Assembly: GCA_038503035.1 (NCBI GenBank)
Contig: JAVSML010001160.1
Location: 372,001 to 436,000 of the forward strand
Direction of reading: 5' to 3'
DNA from: Crocodylus rhombifer
Taxonomy: Eukaryota > Chordata > Crocodylia > Crocodylidae
DNA: 64,000 bases
A program made the position numbers and the translations under genes. A model generated the notes under the pieces. The model ran no database searches. It was not told the origin of the DNA and was given only the letters and a program-made list of their open reading frames with translations. Positions 45,650 through 56,236 of this stretch are shown here, piece after piece. Each line of letters opens with the position of its first letter. Position 1 is the first letter of the stretch.

Positions 45650-48470
45650 TTTAGACATGAGTTAGGTTCTCAGAAACCCTGCTCAGCTGCCACCTGACCC
45701 TGTAAGCACTTACAGGAAACTGCAATATCATGTAAGATTTCTGAGCTATCTTTACATGAGCTAGCTTGGGTACCAGAGGTGCTTTGGCCAGGGACAGATA
45801 GTACTTGTGAAATCTTGCACTCTTCAGTAAATTCTCTGCCCTTATTCCACTGGCAGCCCATATTGCTACAGCTCACATAACAACCAATGTTGTCATGAAT
45901 ATGAATATAACTATCCAAATCTTTCTTTTTTTAAATCTCACTATTTGACTGCCACCTCCTTCTCCAGTGGACTCCTTATGGGGACAGGCTATGCATAAAT
46001 GTTTCTCCTTTTATCTGAGGCAAGTTTTCCTGACATGGTGCTAGGTGTCATTTATTGTTAGTGAGATAATAAAAGGTTCAGGCACCCTGGATGTGATAGG
46101 CAATCATTTCCATGGCATAACTGTAAATAGATAAAGGAGTAATCATTCAAGCTTGCCCCATTTGGGGAGCAAAACTGTAAGGAGAGCCATACCAGCTGTT
46201 CTCAGTGAGCACAGTATAAGAAGCAATTCACTCAGAAAGATGTATTAATTCCTGTAAACTCTAATATAAACCCCAGGACAAACTCTTTGTCATAATTTTT
46301 TGTAGCCAATGCAAAAAGAGCGAGATTAGGTTCATGTAATTAAACTGTCAAGCAGACTTCCAACTACTGTATTGTACCATTTGTAGCCTATTGATCAAAT
46401 AAGTAGAAATGCCAATAAACAGAGCATTGCAATAATTGAGTGTTTAATTTAAAGTGGTATTCCCAAACTTCTATTTATGGTGGGCAATAAAGTTTTCTAT
46501 TGGAAGCAAAATCAATTGCTGAGCAATGAGGCCTGAGAGAGTAAAAAACTGAAAGGTTAGGATATGAAAACAATAAACACAGTGTATTGACTGTCAACCC
46601 AGACTCAGTCACACACTGCCTGACATTTGACAATGACAGCCCTATTCAAAATAGGACTTTTGAATAGAAAGGAAACTACAATATTTTTTGCATCTCTAGT
46701 ATTAATGGACATTTTGCCTTGTTAACTGTAAGCACTGTTAGTAATATGCATTCCAAATGCAGACCCACACATAGAATGCACATTAGGTTGCTGGAAATAA
46801 GAAAAAACTGGATTGCAAATGAATTCTTAGACACTCCACAATGCTCACATCTTCATTTCTCATTGAATCTAGTGTTCAAATAAAGACCCTGATTTGCAAA
46901 GACATCCCCTCAAATATGTGGTCTCCCACTGAAGCCATTGCAACCCTGTGCAGCAGACTCCAGGATATAAACTAGCAAATCCCAACACACTAGCAAATCA
47001 CATGTGAAGAGCCTAGAAGTTTCAACCCAGGAGATATTTCTCCATGTTACAGAATCCTTCCAGTTTAGCAATAGCTAAAAAACAGCTACTTTGCTTAAAA
47101 AGATGCAAGACTGAAGTAGCAGGAATACTGCTGGGCAGGATCAAAACATGAGTGGTGCCATCTTCAATGAAACTCCTCATTTGTCACTCAAGGTTGTAGC
47201 TAGGAGGGAATCATGGCAAACAGATTGCATTATGCTGATTGATGAACTTCTGTTAATTACATGTTGTCACAAACTGGGAGTTCATAGGGTGTCACGTATG
47301 TTTTCTTGAATGTCTTTTACTGTTATGACATATGTAATCTCTACATATAGGTAATAGTGAGCTGTATGTAACTTTATCACCTTTATGCAGCTATGTATTG
47401 TAGTATTTGTTATCATATGTATTTCTTTTATGTTATAATAAATTCAGGATTGTACGATAGGATCACATCTTTCAAGTGACAATGAGTTTCTTTAGCAGCT
47501 AAGAGGGACTTAAAGCCTAAATGGCTCCCTTTTCTTTTTTGTGCCTTTGTGAAAATGTATTTAGCAGAATTTGCAGATTTCACTGGAATCTGATAGGCCA
47601 CACCATGACCGCTTCTGCTATAGCCTTGAACTTGTGGCTGAAGATTCAAGTGCTTCGAACAAAGGTTTGTTGACTCATCACCCTTGTTGACTTATCACCC
47701 TTATATCTGTACTGTAATTGTCATGAACTCAGCCCTTACAGTCAGTGGTAGATTTACATTTTAAAAGGAAAGGGGTGGGGATGGGGGGACAGGAATTTAT
47801 ATGCATAATATTGCCTTCCTTACCCCACCAAGAATCCAAGAGGTGATGTATGTAAATAGCCAGGAAAACAGCTGTACTTAAGCCTGTCTCCAGAGGTTGT
47901 TTTTTCTTTAGTCTCCCTAGGCACAGGGGAGGCTGTAGTCTCTCAGCATGAATAAAAAGCAGGCTGTATAAAACAAGCTAATGGGAGAAATTGCTGGAGG
48001 GACTGGTCATGAGGTCAGAGGGAAAAGCTGCCAGGGACTGCATCTTTGGACTGGAGGTGCAGGGCAAGAACAGGTTATTTTTCTGATATCATTTTTGTTT
48101 ATTTATTTTCATATCTTCATCTGTATTTCAGTATATGGTTATTGGTTTCCTTTTGATTTTTTGTGATTACAAGCAAACACAGTTGCAGGAGGATTCTCTG
48201 ACTAATGAACATACAATTTATCCAGTGATCCCACTTCTGTTTACAAGTTGGGCGAGTTTTGATGCTCATGAAAAATGGGAAGAAAATTCATAGCAGAGTT
48301 TATGAACAGCTTCTCTGAGATATTTAAACATTATGCTAAGTAAAACATTTAGATTAAGATCAAAAGCTTTGTTGATAGTGTTTCTCATTAGTTAATCCTA
48401 CTGTTTTAGCCAAACTATAATGCTGTGAACGGGACAAATTTACCAGTCAATGTATCCTCCTGCATGCTGT
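45650..48470. other. Mostly AT-rich, no gene recognised
   Basis: A degenerate copy of the GTGGATTTACATTTTAAAAG segment occurs at about 47745-47775. No frame with a recognisable domain. Confidence 0.5.
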
Positions 48471-48474
48471 ACAG

Positions 48475-49362
48475 CAAGGGTCGGTAAAATACAGCCCATT
48501 GGCCAGATGTTGCCCTCCACAACAGTCTATCCAGCTTGTGGCTCCCCTAAACATTTTAGAAAATTAATTTTTATCTGCCCCTGACTGCCTGTCAAAGATG
48601 ACGGGTGCCAGGGCATCAGGCCCCAGGTGGAGCCAGTGGCAGGACCCAGCAGCTGAGCAACAAGGCCTGCCCTGCTCCACTCCACCCCCAGCCCTCCACT
48701 TCTCCTCCGATCCCCAGCCCCCAGCTAGAAACCTCTGCAGCTTCTGGCCTGGCAACCCTAGCCCTCGCCCTCCTGTTCCCTTCCCTCCCTCTGTCTAAGT
48801 GGAAAGGCAGATAAGAGCAGATGGGGGGTGGGGGGAGGAGATAAACCACTGTGGACTGCCTGGTGCTTTCTGGCCTGGGCTGGAGCCAGAGTGGGAAGGA
48901 GCAGTGTGGTGGCTCAGAGAGTGGTGGGGGGAGCTGTGGGAGGGCCGTGGAAAGTGGCAGCGGCATGGTGAGAAGTGGAGGAAGCAGCAGGGGCTGCAGA
49001 AAGTGGCAGCAGTGTGTGGAGCAGTGGGGGTCAAGGGGAACAGCGGGGAGAGAAGCAGGGGGCTGCAGAAAGCAGCAGCATAGGGTGTGGTGAGGGGAGC
49101 AATGGGGGCCGCGGAAAGTGGCAACAGCTGGGGGAATGGCTATGGTGGCAGGCAGGTGTGCAGTAGGGAAAGCAGGAAAATGGCAGGGGAGTGGCAGTGG
49201 CAGGTGGGAGCACAGAGCCTGTGCTGGTACCCTGAGTCTGGCAGGGACCCAAGGTGGTTGGCAGGACTGCAGCGCCTGTGCACGGGGTCTGTCTAGATGC
49301 ATCAGATGAGGCTCGCACGCAGTGCAGGAGAACATTATGAGATGGAGCTGGCCGCCCAGCCT
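48475..49362. mobile_element. Diverged hAT-type element related to the one at 7957
   Basis: The left end CAAGGGTCGGTAAAATAC aligns with the 7957 element, and similarity continues about 130 bp through TCTATCCAGCTTGTGG, TTTTAGAAAATTAATTTTTA and CTGTCAAAGATGAC. The right end is uncertain; CCGCCCAGCCTTG near 49350-49362 is the best candidate and no matching target duplication was found. The core is GC-rich. Confidence 0.55.
48943..49125. repeat. Degenerate minisatellite, four units
   Basis: Units beginning GGCCGTGGAAAGTGGCAG or variants start at about 48943, 48992, 49061 and 49107, with spacings of about 45-70 bp. They produce long open frames on both strands. Confidence 0.6.
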
Positions 49363-50730
49363 TGTCTCTCTCTTTCTCTCCCCCACCACCCACAGTAACC
49401 ACCCCCGCACAAAGGGACAAGCTGTCCTGAAGTTCCCCAGGAGTTTGAAGCAAACAGTGCTCTCTCTATTCCTGTGAGCATACGCAGTGGCTTCAGTGAA
49501 AGCCCTCTGAAGGCATAAGTCAATGTCAAACATAGGCCTTTGGGTTGCCCGAGCAAAGGTAGGATTTATCCCTCTTAAAACTGCTGCTGGGTCTGGCACA
49601 GCCTGCAATCCTGCCACTTGTGGTATTATTCACATGCTGGCCCCACATGCAATGGAGCCTCATGGGTGGAGTCTGGCAGCCGTAAAATAGATACAGCAAG
49701 CTTTAGATTGATTTTTTCCTCCTTTTAACAGGCACATTTGGCTCCCAGCTTATCTTCTTGGCTGCTTCCTTCTCTGGCTCCAGCCTTTTGTGCTCTGGGA
49801 GATGTGGTTTATGGTATCTGAGCTTCCTTGATTTCTTTCATTCCTTTTCTATTTTCATTAGTAATACATACGATTTCGACTACTCTGTCCTTCACAGAGC
49901 AGACGTCCTTATGCACACCCCATGTACTCAAATCCCATGAAAACACCCTCAAATATGCTCACAATTGCCACTAGCTCAATGAGATGTTCATATGTAAATA
50001 AGAGGCATTTGGGATCATAACGCCTATACAAAGTGGTTATATAGTACAAATTCTCTCTACTACTTTCCTATTCTCAAATACCCAGGATATACAGTATTTA
50101 CAGCAGAACCTTTTAATAAAAATACAGTGAGAACATAAATCACCATAACCTCTGGCAAGACTGTTCTTGTATTGTTTTGTTGTATCTATCATTTAATATT
50201 TTCTATAAACTAGTGTTAGAATGCTTGAAGCAGCATATTATTCTAAAAGAATGAGATTAGCATTGACAGCATTGTTTGTCATATCAATATTTGTACCACC
50301 ACATGGTGTCAAATCAATCACCAAGGTGTCGTTTAGTTATTGTGTTATCAAAATAGTCAGAAACATTATTCTATAGAATTGATACATTCTTGTGATATTT
50401 TATCATAAGCGCATTCCTAAATAGGGGATAGTACAGATTTACTCAAACCATAAGAATAACTGCAGACAAGTATGGTAAATCTCTCAGGCAATGAATCATT
50501 CCATTAAGAGGCAGTAGGGTCTGTAAGCAGACACTGGACTGGAAAAAAAAATCAGCAGACCTGAGTCTTACTGCCAAGATTTTTATCATTAAGCTCGTTA
50601 TATGATTGTAGGCAGGTCATTTTCCTTTTACCCTTTCCTTGCCAGCCAAATGTTTGGAATATATATGAGCTGCATATCACAGGGACTGTCTCTTATAAAA
50701 CTGTTGTGTTAGGGCTCATGGAGTTTAGGA
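49363..50730. other. No gene recognised
   Basis: AT-rich sequence without recognisable termini or domains. Confidence 0.5.
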
Positions 50731-50737
50731 TTATTGA

Positions 50738-50855
50738 TTTGTACCGGGTGGTTTGGAAAGGGGTGATCCTGTCCCAGGCAGGGGGTTGGACTAGATGACC
50801 TGTGAAGGTCCCTTCCACCCCTTCGTCTCCAAGATTTTATGATTCTCTATGAATC
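50738..50855 (+). mobile_element. CR1 3'-tail remnant
   Basis: GGGGGTTGGACTAGATGACC and AAGGTCCCTTCCACCCC, then ATTTTATGATTCTCTATGAA, are the CR1 tail. Only about 120 bp remain. Confidence 0.85.
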
Positions 50856-51234
50856 AAAAGCCTAGTGGAGCCCTGAGTCTCAACTGATTTTCTAAATATT
50901 CAGGATGATCTTTATAATCCAGTATTGCTCTGGGTTCCAACCAAACAGGAATGTATAGGAAAGTTTGAAGATTTTTTTTTTAACTCCACATTGGTAAAAT
51001 GATAATGAAGCAGTAAATTTTGCCCCACTAAATTATTCATGTGAAAAAACCACTTCATAGAATTCATGCACTGAGCACCTGGTTCACTCTTAGAACATAT
51101 TTGTAAGTAATAACAGCTTTTCTTTAAATGGTCTCTATTTTCCCTCAATTCTGATTTTCCTAAAATTTTGCTAGAATTCCCTCACTTTTAAGGGAATGGA
51201 GCAAAGGCCTTGTGACAGAATCTTATTCACAAAT
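50856..51234. other. No gene recognised
   Basis: AT-rich interval between two CR1 copies. Confidence 0.5.
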
Positions 51235-51329
51235 TTCATAGACATTAGGGCTGGAAGGGGCCTTGGAAGATCAGAGTCCAGCCCCCTGCCCCAGGGGCAG
51301 GAAGTCAGTGGGGGTCGTAGGATCCCAGC

Positions 51330-53990
51330 AAGATAAAAATCCAGATTTCTCTTGAAGGTGTTCAAAGTAGGTGCTTGAACCACCTCCAATGGCAAGCTAT
51401 TCCAGACCTTGGGGGCTTGGACAGTAAAGAAGTTCTTCCTTATGTCCAGCCTGAAATGGTCAGGGAGGAGTTTATAACCGTTCAACCTTGTCATCACTTG
51501 GGGTGCTCTGAGGAACAAATGTTCCCCCAGATCCTGGTGGTCACCCCTGATAAAAACTTATAGGTGGCCACCAGATCACCCCTGAGCCTGCGCTTTTCCA
51601 GGTTAAAGAGTCCCATAGCTCTCCGCCTCTCGTTATAGGGTCTGTTTTCCTGACCTCTGATCATGCACGTGGCTCTTCTCTGCACTCTTTCAAACTTCTC
51701 CACGTCATTTTTGAATTGTGAAGCCCAAAACTGGACGCAGTACTCCAGCTGCGGCCTCACCAAGGCTGAGTACAAGGGGAGAATGACGTCCTGGGATTTG
51801 CTTGAGAAGCATCTATGGATGCAAGCCAGCATTTTGCTCACTTTACTAGCTGCAGCATCACATTGAAGGCTCACGTTCATCTTGTGGTCAATCATGACCC
51901 CCAAGTCCCTTTCATTCATAGTGCTAGCCAGCATAGCACTGCTGAACCTGTAAGCATGCTGCAGGTTTTTTCTCCCAAGGTAGAGAACCTTGCATTTTTT
52001 GGTGTTAAAAACCATCAGGTTCTCATCTGCCCATTTCCTGAGCCTGTCAAGGTCAGCCTGGATCACCCTCCTGTGCTCAGGTGTGGATGCTTTACCCCAA
52101 AGTTTGGTGTCATTGGCGAACTTGGCCAGTCTGCATCTGATACCAATGTCTACATCTTTAATGAAGATGTTGAATAAAATAGGTCCAAGGACAGAGTCTT
52201 GAGGGACCTCACTGGTCACAGGGCACCACGACAATCAACTTATGTCAAGCACCACCCTCTGGGTCCAACCACGGAGCCAATTCCCCAGTCAGCGAATCAT
52301 GGTGGACCCAAAGCCACAGTTAGCTAGTTTTGCCAAGAGGTGATCATGGGATACCAGATCAAAGTCTTTTTTGAAGTCAAGATATAACAACAATCTCTTT
52401 CCCCTTGTCCAGGTGATTTGTCCCCTGGTCGTAAAAGGAAATGAGATTGGTCAAGCAAGACCTACCCGCAACAAACCCATGCTGGCTATCTCTCAGGATG
52501 TTGCCATCAGCCAGTCTGTTAAGAATGGCCTCTTCAATAATCTTTTCTAAAACCTTCCCTGGGATAGAGGTCAGGCTGATGGGCCTGTAGTTTGCCAGAT
52601 CCACTTTCCTCCCTTTCGTGAAAATAGGCACCACATTGACCTTCTTTCAATCTTTGAGCACTTCACCAGAGTACCAGGAGTTCTTGAAGAACCATGCCAG
52701 AGGCTGGTCTATGATGCTTGCCAGCTCCTTGTGTACCCTGGGGTGTAAACTGTCAAGGCCAGCTGACTTCAAGGTGTTCCTTTACAAGGTCAGCATTGAT
52801 GGAGGGCAAGGAATCTCCCTCACCCGGGCCTCCCCATGGGACTGGTGGAAGACCAACACAAAGTACCCATTTAGTAGGTTGGCTTTTTCCTGGGTGTCAG
52901 TCGTCAGTTGTCCCATCTGGTTTAGCAGCGGTCCAGTGTTGCCCTTGCTTTTGCTTCGCTCCCCACATATCTAGAAAAGGACTTTTTATTGTGCTTGATA
53001 CTAGTAGCCAGTTGGAGTTCTGTTGCAGCCTTGGCTTTCCTGGTTCACTCCCTGCAGGTCCGGACCAATGCAGAATATTCCTCCTTGGAGGTAGATCCCA
53101 TCCTCCATCCTTTGTAGGTCTTTCTTTTTAGGTGCAGGAGGTCTGCTAGTTCCTTGCTGAGCCAGGGGGGCTGCTGTGCCCTTTTGCTGCCTTTCCTATG
53201 AGATGGGATAGACTTTGCTTGTGCATCTAGGATTGCTCCCTTCAGGAGCAACCACTCGTCCTGAACCCCACTTCCCTTTGGGTTGTGTCCCTTTAGGGCC
53301 TCACCAACAAGCCTCCTAAGCTTGTCAAAGTCAGCTTTCCTGAAGTCGAGAACTTCTGTATTGCTGACTGACTTGCCAGCTTTATGGCAGACAGTGAAGG
53401 TGATCAACTCATGGTCGCTGTCACCCAGCTTCCCTTCGATCGTTAGGTTGCTGATAGGTTGTCCCCGGTTGCCAGTACTAGGTCAAGCAGCGCTTTACCT
53501 CTTGTTGGCCCATAAACTTCTTGTGTCAGATACAGCTCATCCACACATGAGAGGAAGCTTTGCGACTGCTTGGATCTGGCAGAGCGCTCTTCCCACGAGA
53601 TGTCTGGGTAGTTGAAGTCTCCCATGACAACCATAGACCAGGAGCATGCAGCCTCAGACAATTTCCTGGCTAACTCCTAGTCAAGCTCTTGATCCTGGGT
53701 AGGAGGTCTGTAATAGACTCTCACCATTGTGTCCCCTGTGCCGTGTTCCCCACAGATTTTAACCACCCTGGGAGCCAATGTTGGCTTGCAGGAATGTGTA
53801 GCTTTCCTTGACAGAGCTATAGCCCCACCCCTTTTGGCCACTCAATCTCTCCAGCACACGGTATAGTCAACTATACCTGTGTCCCAGTCATAGGTGGAGT
53901 CCTGCCAGGTCTCCGTTATCCCTATGACATCAAAATTATTTGTTAAGCAGGAGGACAAGTTCCTCCTGTTTATTCTCCAAGCTCCTGGTG
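51330..53990 (-). pseudogene. CR1 ORF2, endonuclease and reverse transcriptase, broken
   Basis: Begins CLYTNTRSLENKQEELVLLL (about 54000-53940). The APE-type endonuclease shows ITETW and then VVMGDFNYPDISWEE (GDFN at about 53622-53611). A linker (WLSKELADLLHLKRKTYKGW) follows, then the reverse transcriptase: VPIFTKGRKVDLANYRPISL, HGFVAGRSCLTNLISFYDQG, motif B VPQDSVLGPILFNIF, and the catalytic box as FAND (Asn at 52112-52114) in place of FADD. The C-terminal part reads ALVRPQLEYCVQFWASQFKN and ends with IRKNFFTVQAPKVWNSLPLE. Stops and shifts separate the pieces, and the Asp-to-Asn change would kill polymerisation. Confidence 0.88.
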
Positions 53991-55477
53991 TTTGTGTACA
54001 GGCAGGCAAGTGTCCCAGCCAGTCTGGCTGAGAAGAGCCTCCTCCCTAGTGGAGAGAGGTGGAGGCTGTCCTTTCCCAGCAGCTTGCTGCCTCTCTTACC
54101 AAAGAATGGACAGTGGTCATGGAAGCCAAAGCTTTCCCAGTGACACCAGCAACGCAATCTTTGGTTCACTATCTCTATCCTCCTCTCCCTCCTCCACCCA
54201 TAGCCTGAGACTGGGAGGATCAAAGAAAACATCACCTGCACCCCTTTGGCCACGCTCCTAAATCCCTGTAGCACTTCATGACCCAGCTGGGAGCGCTCTG
54301 AGCAGTGTCATTTGTGCCCACATGGATAAAGGAGCATAGGGTAGTGGTCAGAGGGCTGGAGGAATCCAAGGATCTTTTCCATAATGTCTCGGATTCAGGC
54401 TCCTGGGAAGCAACAGACTTCCCGGCCTAAGGGGTCAGGGCGGCAGATTATCCCCTCAGTCCTCCTCAGGATGGAGTTTCCCATGACAAACACTTTGCGT
54501 TTTGTCTTAGGGAGAGTGGGGATGGTAGCTATGGTTGAACCTGTGCTGTCTACCGGAGCTGGCAGCTTAGCAGGCTCTACTGGGGCTCCAAGCGGTTTGT
54601 ACCTGTTGCAGAGCTCCAGTGGGGCGGGGACCTTGGTACGGTGGGCCTTGAGGCCCTTGACCACCTTGGTCCAACCCTTGGCTGGACAACATGGGAGGTC
54701 CTCAAGTCCTCCCCTGTCCTGGGGAAGGTGACCACGGGCTACCCTCTGCCTCCTGGGGAAGAAGGGCCTGGCAGTAGGAGTTGATCTCCTGCTCACAGTC
54801 CCTGATGGCATGCAGTCTCTGAGCTGCACCCTGGAGCTCCTCCAGCTGGCACACCAGAGACCCAAAAGGGGAGCAGACCCCACGAGGGGAGGTGGCCATG
54901 CTCCCAGACCCCAGAGCCTGAAGAAGTGAGAGGCAGCCCCCGCAGCCGAGAGCCAGAGGCTCCATCTGTGGGGAGCCTGGAACCATGGGCTCTGTCTGGG
55001 TGGAGGCCTCTGAGGTGGCAGAGGCGGGGGCCAAAGACCTCGAGGGGACCCTTGGGTTGCAGCGCTTGCCCATCTGCGGCATGCTGCTGGTAGGGCAGCT
55101 GCAGCTGGGACTGGCTTCCCTAGCCGGGGTGCAGTGGCAGGGACTCTGGCCGTCCCGCTCACCCTCCTGCGCAAACTCTGTGCTAACTCATGCACTGAGC
55201 AGACAAGTGCTCCTGTTTGTGTGGCCTGTTCACGAGGCTCTGGTCATGTGGCTCCCTGGGGGCTGGGCGAAGTAGGAGCCGGGGTGGAGGGCGTGTCCCT
55301 CCTGGGCTTGGACTCAGCTGCCCCACAGCTGTCTGGGGTTAGGGTCCCTTCCTCCCTGCTGTGGGCCCCACCTACCTCTGACTGTGCTGGAGGTCTGGGT
55401 CGGGGTCCTGCTGGGGGGTCCTGGGGGTCCCTAGGCTCAATGGGGGTGCAACAGGCTTCTGCCTGCATGTCTGTCAC
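53960..55477 (-). pseudogene. CR1 ORF1, SGNH/esterase-like, with two to three stops
   Basis: From MTDMQAE (55477) a single frame runs to about 53960. It has a Pro/Ala/Arg-rich N-terminal half, then KRKVFVMGNSILRRTEG (about 54480-54520; GNSI in place of the GDSI nucleophile block), a middle block EVLQGFRSVAKG, and the final block DSLHLSPLGRRLF, which is the Asp/His block of SGNH hydrolases. CR1 ORF1 proteins are known to carry such esterase domains beside RNA-binding functions. Stops at 55244, 54395 and one near 54310 interrupt the frame. The usual GDS serine motif reads GNS, so the oxyanion/serine block is altered. Confidence 0.75.
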
Positions 55478-55530
55478 TGGTGCCAGGGACCAAACTGTGG
55501 CTAAGCCATCGGCGGGCCCTTTTTAAACTC

Positions 55531-56236
55531 AAGCAAGCTCCAAAAAATTCAGGAGGCCAATAGCAGAGATGGGGTGCTCTCTCACTGGGCATATGTTTGT
55601 CGGGCTTCTCCCTTTTCTTCCTCCATCCTGAATTCATGGGCAGGTTCTCACTCCCAGGTCTGCTTCTGTATCTCCATCATTGATTGTCAAACCTTTTTAC
55701 ACCTGTAAACTTTATTGGGGTCTCAGCCTGCTAGCTTTAACTCCTTTTCTTTGGCTGGGGCCATTAGCTAAAATAAAAAAAAAAATGGAAATTGGAAGTA
55801 GTGTTCTTTCTGATGATAGTCTTCCCAAGCATTAAAGCCTTGCCAATAGGCTTCCTATTCTTGCTCAGCTGTCTCTCTCTTTCTTGGCTTCCCTGCAGCT
55901 GGGTAACCACGTTCCTGTTTCAGAAACTCCAAGCTGCGACTTCTCCCACAGAAGCTGATTCTGGTCTCACTTGGATACTCTTCACTCCCCCCTTGCTATT
56001 TCATCTTTAAAGAGGACTTCCAGCCCTTGCCCTTCCATTCCTAGTCCCTCTCTCACTTCTCAGTCCTTCTTGTCTCAGCTCCTCCACTTCTCTCTTTCCC
56101 CTATGTTCAGTAGCAGGGTAAGGGTTCCCTGTTACACGTCTCATACCCACTGAAGTCAGTAGCAACACTCTTACTACCTGCAGCAGGAGAAAGATTGTAC
56201 TTGAGGCACAAACAACTAACTGATGTTTCCAAATCA
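55531..56236. other. Interval between two head-to-head CR1 copies; no gene seen
   Basis: May include the decayed 5' UTR of the minus-strand CR1 (to about 55640). Beyond that no domain or terminus was recognised. Confidence 0.45.

Larger units (their letters stand above)
51235..55530 (-). mobile_element. Near-full-length CR1 LINE
   Basis: The minus-strand copy runs from a GC-rich 5' region (about 55480-55530, boundary uncertain) through ORF1 and ORF2 to the 3' tail at 51235 (TTTCATAGACATTAGGGCTG on the plus strand). At about 4.3 kb it is the longest CR1 in the window and the only one with ORF1. An internal deletion or heavy decay affects the linker around 52640-53040. Its 5' side faces the 5' side of the CR1 starting at 56237 (head to head). 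Confidence 0.92.

Noticed and set aside
48943..49125. CRISPR-like array
   Set aside because: Repeats are degenerate, spaced 45-70 bp without unique spacers, and the genome is vertebrate; it is a minisatellite.
48616..49617. 333-codon minus-strand open frame, the second longest in the window
   Set aside because: It covers the degenerate minisatellite and the hAT-like core; the translation is His/Pro/Ser-rich without a domain, and plus-strand frames overlap it.
54384..55526. Plus-strand open frames over the CR1 ORF1 region
   Set aside because: They are antisense shadows of the minus-strand ORF1, which carries the recognisable esterase blocks.
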